Positions 7,529 through 16,421 of a DNA stretch of 44,694 nt are shown piece after piece. Source of the DNA: an uncultured bacterium (lineage in GTDB: Bacteria; Bacillota; Clostridia; Lachnospirales; Lachnospiraceae); the NCBI GenBank assembly GCA_945949875.1, contig CAMFGH010000011.1, positions 1-44,694 on the forward strand, read 5' to 3'. The position numbers were made by a program, and so were the translations under genes. Every line of letters starts with the position of its first letter. Within the stretch, counting starts at the first letter, position 1. The notes under the pieces are model-generated. The model searched no databases and was not told the DNA's origin. It saw nothing but the letters and a program-made list of their open reading frames with translations.

Positions 7529-8413
7529 TCACTCCGACCGCATTGGCTCCATGATCTTGGTCACCCGGGCAGCATTTGCTTCATCCATCTGTCCCAGGAT
7601 TTTTCCTCTGTCATCTGCCCCCATAGCGCCCAGTATTTTAGCCACCAGTTCCAGATCATCTGTCATGGTATCAAAAATAGCTGCAGCTTCTTTTGGTTTC
7701 ATGGAAGAATAGGCAGAAGCATATTCCTCAATTTCCTTGCTGACAGAGTTTTCCTGCACCACCTGTCTATAGATATACTCTGCAGTTGCCGGATCCATTG
7801 CTTCATAGTATTTCTGGTATTCTTCCGCACCTGGCCCGTTTTCCGCATATACGACTTCCTCATAGAATTCCGTACGGATTCGTTCAAATTCCAGTTGGCT
7901 GTCCTCAAAGCTTTGCAGTCTGCTGATCTCGGCCTTTAATTCTGCCACTTCTTCATCATGGGAAAGATTTGCCTCCTGAGCCTGTTCCAATTCCATTTCC
8001 AGTTGCCTGATCTGTTCGATTGCATCATCCATATCCGTGTATCCGCTGTACGCTTCTTCCGGCAGGGATTCCGACAAACTGTTTTCCTCCGGAAGGATTT
8101 TATTTACTCCCGGAATATTCTTCAGCACCGGAGCAAGTACGCCCGAACCGATTCCACCCACGTCCAGTTTGACCAGAACGCACAAAATCGCAATCCAGAT
8201 CAGTACAATAATAACCGTTACCAGAAAAACAGGAATTCCGCCCGGCTCCTCGTCCTCTGTCAGTTCCGCTTCCTGGGCAGACAATTCTTTTACCTTCTGT
8301 TTTGCTTCTTTTTTCTGCTTTTTCTGCTCTTCTTTCAGCTTTTTTCGTTCATCTTTTATTTTCTTTTTCTCGGCGGCTCTCTGAGCTTCTTCCGGATCCA
8401 TCTGCTTTGCCAT
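7529..8413 (-). CDS. YlxF/MotE-like flagellar operon membrane protein with MgtE-N-like domain
   Basis: This 294-residue protein sits between fliJ and fliK, the place of ylxF in B. subtilis. It has a Lys/Glu-rich cytoplasmic coiled coil (about residues 8-50), one membrane helix (about 61-83, PVFLVTVIIVLIWIAILCVL), a second, extracytoplasmic coiled coil (about 128-175), and a C-terminal helical domain. The C-terminal domain contains YASAYSSMKPKEAAAIFDTM, LELVAKILGAMGADDRGKIL and NAARVTKIMEP, the pattern of MgtE N-terminal and FliG-like helical repeats. MotE proteins with this layout act as chaperones of motor or periplasmic flagellar proteins; that role is inferred here. AGGAG lies 7 bases from the ATG, and fliJ ends 17 bases upstream. 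Confidence 0.75.
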   Translation of the reverse strand: MAKQMDPEEAQRAAEKKKIKDERKKLKEEQKKQKKEAKQKVKELSAQEAELTEDEEPGGIPVFLVTVIIVLIWIAILCVLVKLDVGGIGSGVLAPVLKNIPGVNKILPEENSLSESLPEEAYSGYTDMDDAIEQIRQLEMELEQAQEANLSHDEEVAELKAEISRLQSFEDSQLEFERIRTEFYEEVVYAENGPGAEEYQKYYEAMDPATAEYIYRQVVQENSVSKEIEEYASAYSSMKPKEAAAIFDTMTDDLELVAKILGAMGADDRGKILGQMDEANAARVTKIMEPMRSE

Positions 8414-8430
8414 TTATTTCTCCTTGAAAA

Positions 8431-8892
8431 TCAGCTGCGGTTTTCCTGCATCGCTCTTCGTCCATAGACGTAGCTTACCAGTTCATCCGTTTCTTTATTT
8501 TCTTCTTTTGCCACTTCTTTTTTAAATTCTTCAAATGCTTTTTCTTTTAGTTTCTCATAGGTCTTACGTTCTATCATAGCTTCCTGCAGGCGGGCTCTTG
8601 CTGTCTCCACCTGGCTTTCTGCCTTTTTCACACGATGTCGTTGCTGTAAAATGGCCTGCTCCATATATTTCAGTGCAGCCTCATTTTCCCGAAGTGATGT
8701 GATATTCAAAACGCTTTCCCGAAGTTTCCGTCCCTCTTCCCGGTACTCTGATTCTCTTTTTATCCTGTGTTCCAGTTCTTCCTGTTCCTGCTGTAAAAGA
8801 TGAAGCATAGCCCCATAATTCTGTTTGGCCTGGTCTTCCAGTTTCTCTTTCACAGTAAGAACACTCTGCATTTTAAATACAAATTTAGCCAT
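8431..8892 (-). CDS. fliJ: Flagellar export protein FliJ
   Basis: FliJ is the small coiled-coil stalk of the flagellar export ATPase; it works with FliI and FliH and escorts chaperones. The 153-residue product is almost entirely charged alpha-helix with heptad-like spacing. It starts with the typical AKFVFKMQSVLTVKEKLEDQ and contains YMEQAILQQRHRVKKAESQV. There is no membrane segment. It is recognised mainly from size, coiled-coil character and position directly after fliI. The ribosome site GGGGAA sits about 6 bases upstream of the ATG, just outside a tandem duplication that separates it from fliI. Confidence 0.85.
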   Translation of the reverse strand: MAKFVFKMQSVLTVKEKLEDQAKQNYGAMLHLLQQEQEELEHRIKRESEYREEGRKLRESVLNITSLRENEAALKYMEQAILQQRHRVKKAESQVETARARLQEAMIERKTYEKLKEKAFEEFKKEVAKEENKETDELVSYVYGRRAMQENRS

Positions 8893-8905
8893 TTATTTTC
8901 CCCAT

Positions 8906-8979
8906 GCAGCATCCTTTTTGCAGTCATCTTCTGTTATTCCCCAGCAGCATCCTTTTGCAGTCATCTTCTGTTATTCCCC
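8906..8979. repeat. 36-37-base tandem duplication at the fliI-fliJ junction
   Basis: The unit gcagcatcc...ttattcccc occurs at 8906-8942 (37 bases) and again at 8944-8979 (36 bases). The copies are nearly identical, differing mainly by one T in a T-run. Partial units flank both sides (ttattttcccca at 8893-8904 and ggtggcatc from 8980). The inner copy includes the last codons and stop of fliI, so the stop-codon region has been duplicated into the spacer. This looks like a recent slipped-strand event. Confidence 0.8.
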
Positions 8980-10302
8980 GGTGGCATCTGTAAAAATAGA
9001 CGCCAGCTCCTGCAGAGTTTCTTCAAATGAAATTTTGCTGTCCACATCCTGCATTAAAAAGCTGTTTACCAATTCAATCTTCTGAATTGCAAAATCAATA
9101 TTCGGATTACTCCCTGATTTATAGGCTCCGATATTGATCAGGTCTTCTGCTTCCTGATAAGTCGCCAGCACATTTTTCAGTTTACCTGCCAATGCTTTAT
9201 GTTCTTTTGTAGCAATACTGCTCATACATCTGGAAATGCTTTGCAGGATATCAATGGCCGGATAATGGTTTTTATGCGCCAGACTTCTGTTTAACACAAT
9301 ATGCCCATCCAGGATTCCTCTGGCAGTATCGGTAATGGGTTCATTAAAATCATCCCCATCCACAAGTACTGTATATAATCCGGTAATAGACCCCTTTTCT
9401 GCTTTTCCGGCACGTTCTAAAAGCTTGGGCATCTCCGCATAAACACTGGGCGGATATCCTCTGGATACCGGCGGTTCTCCACTGGCCAGACCGATTTCTC
9501 TCTGTGCCATGGAGAAACGTGTCAGGGAATCCATCATCAGAAGAACATCTTTTCCCTGATCCCTGAAGTATTCTGCGATAGCAGTTGCTGTTTTTGCCGC
9601 TTTATTTCGTTCCAGTGCCGGTTTATCCGAAGTTGCAACAACAACAACAGACCTGGCCATACCTTCCGGTCCCAGATCTCTTTCAATAAACTCCCGCACT
9701 TCTCTTCCCCGTTCTCCGATCAGTGCGATCACATTAATATCTGCTTTTGTATTTCTGGCAAACATACCCAACAGGGTCGATTTTCCCACACCGGAACCAG
9801 CAAAGACACCGATTCTCTGTCCTTTACCGATGGTAATCAGACCATCTACCGCCTTTACCCCCAGCGGCAGGACTTCATCTATGATCGCCCTTTTCATGGG
9901 GTCAGGCGGGGTTGCCTCAATCGGATAATCCGAAAACTCTTCCAGTGGTTCCTCATCAAGGGGTCTGCCCAGTCCGTCAAGGGTCTTACCCAGCAGACGG
10001 CCAGAAACTTTTACCACCAGAGGTTTTCCGGTATTTTCCACGATACTGCCCAGTCCGATTCCTTCTGTGATCTGATAGGGCATAAGCTGGGTTTTACCAT
10101 CCTTAAAGCCCACAACCTCCGATAAAATTCCTTCTCCCCTTCTATCCGATTGATATATTTTGCAAACATCACCGATTTTAGCATCCGGTCCGGCAGACTC
10201 AATGGTAAGCCCGATCACATTGATCACCTTCCCCATTTTTTTGAAAAGAGGTTCATCCGCTATTTTTTTATATTTTTCAAAATCAATAGATGATGGTTTC
10301 AA
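8971..10302 (-). CDS. fliI: Flagellum-specific export ATPase FliI (TTG start)
   Basis: FliI is the hexameric F1-beta-like ATPase that energises the flagellar type III export gate. The 443-residue length is normal for the family. It has a Walker A motif GSGVGKST at residues 169-176, the conserved IGERGREVREFIERDLG block, Walker B (VLLMMDSLTRF), and the family motif PPSVYAEMPKLLERAG. The start is a TTG at 10302 with GAGG about 8 bases upstream. It comes 5 bases after the fliH stop, indicating coupling. The C-terminal codons take part in the tandem duplication noted at the fliI-fliJ junction. Confidence 0.95.
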   Translation of the reverse strand: MKPSSIDFEKYKKIADEPLFKKMGKVINVIGLTIESAGPDAKIGDVCKIYQSDRRGEGILSEVVGFKDGKTQLMPYQITEGIGLGSIVENTGKPLVVKVSGRLLGKTLDGLGRPLDEEPLEEFSDYPIEATPPDPMKRAIIDEVLPLGVKAVDGLITIGKGQRIGVFAGSGVGKSTLLGMFARNTKADINVIALIGERGREVREFIERDLGPEGMARSVVVVATSDKPALERNKAAKTATAIAEYFRDQGKDVLLMMDSLTRFSMAQREIGLASGEPPVSRGYPPSVYAEMPKLLERAGKAEKGSITGLYTVLVDGDDFNEPITDTARGILDGHIVLNRSLAHKNHYPAIDILQSISRCMSSIATKEHKALAGKLKNVLATYQEAEDLINIGAYKSGSNPNIDFAIQKIELVNSFLMQDVDSKISFEETLQELASIFTDATGE

Positions 10303-10307
10303 AACGA

Positions 10308-11240
10308 TTACCTCGTTTCATCATTCTGCCTGGATAACAGTCGTAATTTTTTACCAAGTTCCTGTACTTCCAGATCAACACTGCAATCAAAAATACCGCC
10401 CCCAGTCTCAATCAGGCACTGCCCTTTGTTTAAGGTAATGTCTTCTACCACATCAATACTGGCACCGGCAATATTTGTTATCAGTTTCTTTTTTTGCATA
10501 CTGACAAAAGGATAATCATCCTTGGATGTTTTGATGATAAAATCCTTTCCACTTTCAACACCATGAAGTGCTACATCTATGAGATGTAGCAGAATATCCA
10601 CATCATCTCTCAGTGACACCTTAAAAACGTGCTCATAGATTCTGGTGAGCTGTTCCACAAAAACAGGCTCCAGCTCTTTCATTTTATCTTCATAATCCCG
10701 GCAGAGCTGCTGCCTCTCCTGTTCCAGCTGTTTTTTCACCGTCTCCACAGAGGATAACCCTTCCTGATATCCGGCATCATACCCCTGCTGCCTTCCCTCT
10801 GCTTTTGCAGCCTTTATGGTTTCTTCTCTGAGTTTTTCTATTTCTGCGCGTGCGTTTTCCTGCATCTGCCGGATTTCTTCCTGAGCCTGCTCCAGCATTT
10901 CTTTCTGTTGCTGTGCGAGTTTTTCTTTCTGCTGCTGTGTAAGCATCTCTTCCCCGGAAATCCTGCCGTAAACAGAGTCCGCTTTTTCTGTTTTTGGATC
11001 CACTTCCCGATAAACCGTAGTGCTTTCTATTTCATCTCCAAAAAGTGCTTTTGCCTGCTCCGGATCCATATCATCGTAAACATCCCCGACAGCCTCTTCC
11101 CCTGATGGCACTTCCGGTTCAGATGAATCATTTTTCCACAAATGTTCCGTCTTACGTGCAAAAAGCTCACTGGTATCTATAATTCTTTTTTCTTCTGCTT
11201 GGTAAGTCACATATCCTGACTTTAATAAATTACTAGGCAA
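10308..11240 (-). CDS. fliH: Flagellar assembly protein FliH
   Basis: FliH binds FliI, holds it near the C-ring and regulates its ATPase activity. The product is about 310 residues. It has a variable N-terminal part, a long Gln/Glu-rich coiled coil (about residues 105-200, EMLEQAQEEIRQMQENARAE), an AEGRQQGYDAGYQEGL segment typical of FliH/SctL, and a C-terminal V-ATPase E-subunit-like domain (LTRIYEHVFKVSLRDDVDIL to the end). I prefer the TTG at 11240: GGAGGAG lies 9 bases upstream and the protein then begins (M)PSNLLKSGYV, as in relatives. A GTG at 11258 is the alternative. The start overlaps the fliG stop by 8 bases. Confidence 0.87.
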   Translation of the reverse strand: MPSNLLKSGYVTYQAEEKRIIDTSELFARKTEHLWKNDSSEPEVPSGEEAVGDVYDDMDPEQAKALFGDEIESTTVYREVDPKTEKADSVYGRISGEEMLTQQQKEKLAQQQKEMLEQAQEEIRQMQENARAEIEKLREETIKAAKAEGRQQGYDAGYQEGLSSVETVKKQLEQERQQLCRDYEDKMKELEPVFVEQLTRIYEHVFKVSLRDDVDILLHLIDVALHGVESGKDFIIKTSKDDYPFVSMQKKKLITNIAGASIDVVEDITLNKGQCLIETGGGIFDCSVDLEVQELGKKLRLLSRQNDETR

Positions 11241-12258
11241 TGATTTCGTCTCCTCCACCTCTGGAAATAACGATTTCTGCAGAATCTTCCAACTTTCTGA
11301 TGATATTTACAATCTTCTGCTGAGCTTCTTCTACGTCTTTCATACGAACCGGGCCCATAAACTCCATGTCCTCTTTGATCATAACAGCCAGACGTTTTGA
11401 CAGGTTGTTGAAGATAGCATTCTGCACCTGTTCATTAGCACCCTTCAGTGCCATTGCAAGGTCATTATTGTCTACATCACGAAGCACTCTCTGGATCGCA
11501 CGGTCATCCAGTAAAAGAATATCTTCGAATACGAACATCTTCTTACGAATCTCATCTGCCAGTTCCGGCTCTTCGATTTCCAGTGCTTCCATAATATGTT
11601 TCTCTGTTCCACGGTCAACGGTATTCAGAATATCTACAACCGCATCCACACCACCGATAATGGTGTAATCCTGATTGACAAGAGATGCCAGTTTGGTTTC
11701 CAAAATAGACTCTACTTCCTTGATCACGTCCGGGCTTGTCCTGTCCATAACAGCAATACGTTTTGCAACATCTGCCTGTCTGTCCGGTGGAAGTGCAGAA
11801 ATGATCATGGCAGCCTGTCCAGGTGATAAGTAGGAAAGAATCAGTGCGATGGTCTGAGGATGCTCATCCTGAATAAAGCTGAGTAGCTGGGAAGCATCTG
11901 TTTTTCTGACAAATTCGAAGGGTTTTACCTGTAAGGATGCTGTCAGTCTGCTGATCACATCCATTGCCTTGTCTTCCCCAAGTGCCTTCTCCAGCAGTTC
12001 TTTCGCATATCCGATACCGCCTTCTGCAATATACTGCTGTGCCAGACATACTTCGTAAAACTCGTTAATGACACGCTCTTTTATCTGTGGAGTAACGCTT
12101 CTGGTATTGGCTATTTCCAAAGTAAGTTCTTCGATTTCTTCTTCTTTTAAATGTTTGAAAATGAGAGCTGATTTTTCAGGGCCCAAGGTAATCAGCAGAA
12201 TTGCTGCTTTTTGGAGTCCACCGATTTTATCATCCATTGAACTGGAACTTCTGGCCAT
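11233..12258 (-). CDS. fliG: Flagellar motor switch protein FliG
   Basis: FliG links the MS-ring to the C-ring and receives torque from MotA. The 341-residue length is standard. Clear family blocks are LQKAAILLITLGPEKSALIF near the N-terminus, the EHPQ motif (FIQDEHPQTIALILSYLSPG), and the C-terminal torque domain (MFVFEDILLLDDRAIQRVLR, then NLSKRLAVMIKEDMEFMGPV). AGGAG lies 7 bases upstream of the ATG. It is placed between fliF and fliH, with the end of fliG overlapping the start of fliH. Confidence 0.95.
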   Translation of the reverse strand: MARSSSSMDDKIGGLQKAAILLITLGPEKSALIFKHLKEEEIEELTLEIANTRSVTPQIKERVINEFYEVCLAQQYIAEGGIGYAKELLEKALGEDKAMDVISRLTASLQVKPFEFVRKTDASQLLSFIQDEHPQTIALILSYLSPGQAAMIISALPPDRQADVAKRIAVMDRTSPDVIKEVESILETKLASLVNQDYTIIGGVDAVVDILNTVDRGTEKHIMEALEIEEPELADEIRKKMFVFEDILLLDDRAIQRVLRDVDNNDLAMALKGANEQVQNAIFNNLSKRLAVMIKEDMEFMGPVRMKDVEEAQQKIVNIIRKLEDSAEIVISRGGGDEIIA

Positions 12259-12268
12259 GTCTTATCTC

Positions 12269-13873
12269 CTATCCCCAATCTTCATTCAGCCAGTTACGAA
12301 GTAGTGCCGCAACTGCTTCCGGATTTTCATCCACAAATTTCTCAATCAATTTCCTGGTTTCTGATTTGGATTCCAATTCAATATCTTCTAAATCAGATTC
12401 CGGCTGTGACTGTAAAAGCGTTTCTACAGAAAGCTCTTCTACCGGTTCTTCCGGAGTCCGCTCTTTCATCATGCTTCTCAGAATAACAAAAGCAAGCAGT
12501 CCGAGAATCAGTGCGATCAGAACAAACACAATAATATCTGAGGTACCTACATTAAGTCCCTCTTTATCCACGAACCAATTCTCGGAATAGGCAATCATGG
12601 AAATGTTTTCTGCTGCAATGCCGGTGGCTTTTGCTACCACATCAATCACATCATCGTCCACGGTCATACGGGTACGTTCCGAATTTGCCGCTTTATATTC
12701 GTCCCAGGATATGCCATCCAGCAGCCCCTGCTTTTTGGCATCCTCTTCTTTTATCACTACATAATCAATGGCGGTAACTGCAATGGAAGAAGTATCGTAT
12801 TTGATACTTCCCGCCGGAATACTGGTCTTGGTAATATTCTCATCCGGCAGGTATTTGTAGGATTCTTCTGTTACTGTAGTACTCTGATTTTCATTGTCCT
12901 GGATCACATAGGTGGTTCCTTCATCATTGGAATCGGTTCCCGGAACATCACCTCCACCGGCTGTGGAATCAGAATTATAAATATTGGCCTCTGCCAGAAG
13001 TCCCTGGGTAGAGTTCTCATCAGAGCTGTAATCATGGTTTGTAATGTCTTTGGTAGAAAAATCAATATCCAGGTTACTGGCCACTTCAATATTGTCAAAG
13101 CCATTGGTTCCAAGCAGAACTCTTTTTACCTGACTGGCCACAATTGCTTCTGCCTGCTGTTTCACATTCATCTGGGAAGTAGCGCTTCCTGCAAGAGAAT
13201 AGTCATCACTGCCGGAATACAGCATATTTCCGTCAGTATCCATAATGGTTATATTTTCTGCATTGTCATTTCCCAGTTGGGTTGCCACAGCCTTTGCAAG
13301 AAAAGCCGCACTGTCTGTAGAGAAATCACCTTTCAGTTCCAGAACGATGGATGCATAGGAGCTTTGATCAGAGCTGATCAGTGTGCCGTCATTATCCGGA
13401 ATATGTAACATGACGGTTGCTTTTTCAATAGCCGGGAACATCCCGATAAAGTCATTTTCCAGTCTTTTTTCCAGATATACGATATATCGTTTCTGTTTAT
13501 CCGATTCCGTGGTGCTAAAGCCTCCGGAAGTCACGTTTTCGATTCCATAAGCAGACGCCTGGATATCATTGGCACCGAGAAGCAGATTTGCTTCTGAGAG
13601 CTGGGAACTGAGAATGCGGATCTGCAGTCCGTCATCGGATACCTCATAAGTCATATCCTGTCCGTCCAGAAGTTCTGTGATCTGTGCTGCCTCTTTTGTG
13701 GTTTCACAGGTTGCCAGAAGCGTATACTGGGGTCTGGACAAAACAGAGATCAGAACAACAAAAGCAAGCACAACAGCAGCAGAGACACACACAATAATGG
13801 TTCTCTGTTTTACGCTGAGCGCTTTCCACCACGCCAATATTTTATTAAGCAACTCCCGAATTCTCTCTTGCAT
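12269..13873 (-). CDS. fliF: Flagellar MS-ring protein FliF
   Basis: FliF forms the membrane MS-ring on which the basal body is built. The 534-residue protein has two membrane helices. The first is near residues 25-45 (IIVCVSAAVVLAFVVLISVL); the second is near 447-468 (IIVFVLIALILGLLAFVIL). Between them lie the ring-building motifs YTLLATCETTKEAAQITELL and RYIVYLEKRLENDFIGMFP, with KATVMLHIPDN. The C-terminal tail, FVDENPEAVAALLRNWLNED, is the FliG-binding segment. GGGAG lies 9 bases upstream of the ATG. fliE lies 36 bases upstream and fliG 10 bases downstream. Confidence 0.95.
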   Translation of the reverse strand: MQERIRELLNKILAWWKALSVKQRTIIVCVSAAVVLAFVVLISVLSRPQYTLLATCETTKEAAQITELLDGQDMTYEVSDDGLQIRILSSQLSEANLLLGANDIQASAYGIENVTSGGFSTTESDKQKRYIVYLEKRLENDFIGMFPAIEKATVMLHIPDNDGTLISSDQSSYASIVLELKGDFSTDSAAFLAKAVATQLGNDNAENITIMDTDGNMLYSGSDDYSLAGSATSQMNVKQQAEAIVASQVKRVLLGTNGFDNIEVASNLDIDFSTKDITNHDYSSDENSTQGLLAEANIYNSDSTAGGGDVPGTDSNDEGTTYVIQDNENQSTTVTEESYKYLPDENITKTSIPAGSIKYDTSSIAVTAIDYVVIKEEDAKKQGLLDGISWDEYKAANSERTRMTVDDDVIDVVAKATGIAAENISMIAYSENWFVDKEGLNVGTSDIIVFVLIALILGLLAFVILRSMMKERTPEEPVEELSVETLLQSQPESDLEDIELESKSETRKLIEKFVDENPEAVAALLRNWLNEDWG

Positions 13874-13909
13874 CTATCGGTTCTCCCGTTTTTTGTTCTG
13901 TATTCTGCG

Positions 13910-14239
13910 CTAAATCTGCATCTGCATGATTTCTTTATAAGCATCCAGAAGCCTGTCCCTGATTGCTACGGTATATTGTAAAGAAACAGATGCTTTCTGA
14001 AGTGCAATGGTAAGATCATGGGTATTTTCCGTTTCTCCCATTGCCCATTTGATCTCTTCATTCTCCGCATCTGATAAGTATGCATTGGTTGTATTGATAT
14101 TCTCAATGGCAGTATTCAGTAAAGAATCAAAGCCGGTGGTCTGTTCCGTTTTTCCGGCCTGCTCATAACTCAAAAATGGATTTTTTGCTGCCCGTGCCAC
14201 TGCTGCCGAATTTGCACTGAACAAAGATGTGATATCCAT
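13910..14239 (-). CDS. fliE: Flagellar hook-basal body complex protein FliE
   Basis: FliE is the small adapter that joins the MS-ring to the rod and opens the export gate. The 109-residue size fits. Family features are FDSLLNTAIENINTTNAYLS and the C-terminal block HDLTIALQKASVSLQYTVAI followed by RDRLLDAYKEIMQMQI. GGAGG lies 8 bases upstream of the ATG at 14239. It follows flgC by 21 bases and precedes fliF, the usual flgB-flgC-fliE-fliF order. Confidence 0.92.
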   Translation of the reverse strand: MDITSLFSANSAAVARAAKNPFLSYEQAGKTEQTTGFDSLLNTAIENINTTNAYLSDAENEEIKWAMGETENTHDLTIALQKASVSLQYTVAIRDRLLDAYKEIMQMQI

Positions 14240-14260
14240 ATGTACTATCCTCCCATATCA

Positions 14261-14704
14261 TTACGATCCGATATTTAATCCCTGCATTGCAATGCTCTTG
14301 CTGGATTCAAATGCGGTGGCATTTGCTTCATAAGAGCGGCTGGCATCGATCAGGTTCACCATCTCTGTTACAGTATCCACATTGGGATAGGTAACATATC
14401 CATTCTCATCCGCATCCGGATGGGAAGGATCGTAAACTTTGTTCATTTCTGTCCAGGTATCTTCGTACACACCGGTGACCTTAACACCGCTGCCTGAATA
14501 TTTATCTCTCGCCTGATTCAGCACATGGGCAAAGGGCGTATGGGATCCCTTTTCTTCAAAGGTAACCACTTTACGCCGGTATGGTGTTCCATCCTCGGTT
14601 CTTGTTGTATTGGCATTTGCTATATTTTCTGAAATGATATCCATACGGTATCTTTGCGCTGTCATACCGGATGCATTGATATCAAATGAAGTAAACATTC
14701 CCAT
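14261..14704 (-). CDS. flgC: Flagellar proximal rod protein FlgC
   Basis: FlgC is a proximal rod subunit. With the ATG at 14704 the 147-residue protein starts MGMFTSFDINASGMTAQRYR, exactly the family N-terminus, and continues MDIISENIANANTTRTEDGT. The C-terminal signature is NVDTVTEMVNLIDASRSYEA. A GAAGGG ribosome site lies 9 bases upstream. An in-frame TTG/ATG further up (to 14761) would add residues not seen in FlgC proteins and is rejected. It follows flgB with a gap of about 92 bases. Confidence 0.93.
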   Translation of the reverse strand: MGMFTSFDINASGMTAQRYRMDIISENIANANTTRTEDGTPYRRKVVTFEEKGSHTPFAHVLNQARDKYSGSGVKVTGVYEDTWTEMNKVYDPSHPDADENGYVTYPNVDTVTEMVNLIDASRSYEANATAFESSKSIAMQGLNIGS

Positions 14705-14796
14705 GCTTTTTTTCCCTTCCGCCATACGCTTTTCTTCAATCTGGCAGTTTTTCTCAAACATTCCTTCTATTCAGTAATTTTCTGCCTCATGTTTTC

Positions 14797-15195
14797 TTAT
14801 TTCATTACGGTCTGCAAATTGGTAAATTCCTGATTAATGGATGTCATAAGACCATTGTACCGGATCTGGTTTTCAGCCAGGTAAACATTTTCCACATCCA
14901 CATCCACGTTATTGCCATCTGCTCTGTAGGAATAGCCTGCGTAATCGGTATATGCCTTGGGTCTTAAGTCTTTATTATTCAGCACTGCCACCTTTTCATC
15001 CATAGTGGTATATCTGGATGCTCCAAGTGCCCTCTTCAGCTGTGCCTCAAAATCCACATCTTCCCTTTTATAGCCCGGAGTGTCTACATTTGCCAGATTA
15101 TTGGAGATACAATCGTTTCTCAGCCATGCTGCATCAGCTGCTTTGTCCAGAACATTCATGTAATCATACACATTGGTATTCAAAAGACTGCTCAT
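14797..15195 (-). CDS. flgB: Flagellar proximal rod protein FlgB
   Basis: FlgB is the first proximal rod subunit and the first gene of the flagellar operon. The 132-residue protein starts MSSLLNTNVYDYMNVLDKAA and has the rod signature RNDCISNNLANVDTPGYKRE. It ends with YNGLMTSINQEFTNLQTVMK, the helical C-terminus of rod proteins. The ATG at 15195 has AAAGGAG 8 bases upstream; an upstream TTG at 15213 overlaps that ribosome site and is rejected. A SigA-like promoter lies about 80-100 bases upstream. Confidence 0.93.
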   Translation of the reverse strand: MSSLLNTNVYDYMNVLDKAADAAWLRNDCISNNLANVDTPGYKREDVDFEAQLKRALGASRYTTMDEKVAVLNNKDLRPKAYTDYAGYSYRADGNNVDVDVENVYLAENQIRYNGLMTSINQEFTNLQTVMK

Positions 15196-15271
15196 ATCCT
15201 TTACTCCTTTCAAAAGTCATGTGGGTAAACTACAGACCTCTACTGCTCGCATAATATCACTATCTTATTAC

Positions 15272-15299
15272 ATTATAGTTTAACGGTACAAAAAAACAA
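15272..15299 (-). promoter_or_regulatory. SigA-like promoter of the flagellar operon
   Basis: On the minus strand a perfect TATAAT (15272-15277) is preceded at 16 bases by TTGTTT (15294-15299). The surroundings are very A/T-rich. It lies between the codY terminator and flgB, so it can start the whole flgB...flgE unit. No SigD-like box is seen here. The rest of the 326-base codY-flgB gap holds only the terminator and A/T-rich sequence. Confidence 0.5.
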
Positions 15300-15384
15300 G
15301 ATTTTTTTACAAAAGAACCACATAATATTGTGTTTTTTTCTCTTTTATCCACAAAATGTGCATAAAAGTACGTTTTCAAAAACG

Positions 15385-15427
15385 AAAAAAGGAATTTACC
15401 GGCTCTATCCCATAAATTCCCTTTTTC
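15385..15427 (-). terminator. Terminator between codY and flgB
   Basis: An 8-bp perfect stem ggaattta/taaattcc (15391-15398 and 15413-15420) has A-rich and T-rich flanks, so the stem extends with A-T pairs. On the minus strand it is followed by a run of T. It lies about 95 bases beyond the codY stop. Confidence 0.7.
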
Positions 15428-15522
15428 TTATGTCATCCCTGACCTGCTATTCTGTTTTGCAACTACGTTAGTGCCATGCTTTCAAAAATCCGTATCACCC
15501 TGTAATATTTATATCGGCACAA

Positions 15523-16308
15523 TCATCTGTTTTGCTGAGCCTTAATTTCATCAATTTCATCATAAATGGAATCATTGATTACTTTGATACAGGTTCCCTT
15601 CATCCCCGAAGATCTGGATTCTATGACTCCTGCACTTTCCATTTTCCGAAGTGCATTCACGATAACCGACCTGGTGATTCCCACCCGGTCTGCAATTTTG
15701 CTTGCTACCAGGATTCCTTCTTTCCCATCCAGCTCGTCCAATATGTATACGATAGCATCTACTTCGGAAGAAGACATGGTTCCGATAGCCGATTTCACTT
15801 CCGCCACTTTTCTCTTTTCCTCTGCGGACTCTTCGCTTTCTGCCCGAAGGATTTCCAGTCCTACTACTGTGGTTCCATATTCACAGAGGATGATATCGTC
15901 AATATCATATTGTTCATCTCCCCTGTAAATGAACAAAGATCCAAAACGTTCTCCTGCAATTTCAATAGGTGAGATTAGAACATGATGCTTTTGGGACACT
16001 TCCGCTTCAAAGCCCAGGGTTTCCAAATTTACATTTTCCTTTGTAGACAAAATTCCAAGAAGCCTTTCATTCAGTTTCTTATCTACAAAATCACCCACCT
16101 GATTTCGTAGCAGTCCCTGAATCAGTTCAATCCGCTTATTTTCAGCCACGCCAAGTATTTTCCCTTTTTTGCTGATCACGAGTACATTGGACTCCAGAAT
16201 TTCCATCATTACTTTACAAATATCATTAAAAATCACAATACCCGAACTGTTATTGTGAAGCAACTTTCCGATTTTCCTTGTTTTATCAAGCAGCTGTATA
16301 CTACTCAC
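15523..16308 (-). CDS. codY: GTP- and branched-chain-amino-acid-sensing transcriptional regulator CodY
   Basis: CodY is the global nutrient-sensing repressor/activator of Firmicutes. The 261-residue protein has an N-terminal GAF-type ligand domain (LLDKTRKIGKLLHNN onward). Its C-terminal winged helix is nearly invariant in the family (ASKIADRVGITRSVIVNALR, then KMESAGVIESRSSGMKGT). I chose the GTG at 16308 because GGGGGTG lies about 5 bases upstream and the protein then begins VSSIQLLDKTRKI, as in relatives. It directly precedes the flagellar operon, as in B. subtilis, where CodY affects motility. The leader contains repeat copy B, whose core weakly resembles the CodY box (10 of 15 positions), so autoregulation is possible but unproven. 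Confidence 0.95.
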   Translation of the reverse strand: MSSIQLLDKTRKIGKLLHNNSSGIVIFNDICKVMMEILESNVLVISKKGKILGVAENKRIELIQGLLRNQVGDFVDKKLNERLLGILSTKENVNLETLGFEAEVSQKHHVLISPIEIAGERFGSLFIYRGDEQYDIDDIILCEYGTTVVGLEILRAESEESAEEKRKVAEVKSAIGTMSSSEVDAIVYILDELDGKEGILVASKIADRVGITRSVIVNALRKMESAGVIESRSSGMKGTCIKVINDSIYDEIDEIKAQQNR

Positions 16309-16340
16309 TTTTTCACCCCCGCTTTTACACTTTCTAAATT

Positions 16341-16398
16341 GGTAACTATTCAGAAATCCATTCGCAAACATTTTATTCTATTTTGCATGGCTCTGAAT
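16341..16398. repeat. Dispersed repeat, copy B, with inverted-repeat partner (codY leader)
   Basis: Positions 16341-16368 match copy A (475-502) at 25 of 28 bases. Here a reversed partner follows: tattcaga (16347-16354) pairs with tctgaata (16392-16399), and ccattcgcaaa pairs loosely with tttgcatgg. The whole segment can therefore fold into a long imperfect hairpin. This suggests a small palindromic element, degenerate in copy A. A 12-base palindrome ttgtatatacaa (16406-16417) lies just beyond. Confidence 0.55.
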
Positions 16399-16421
16399 AA
16401 ACAAATTGTATATACAAATAC

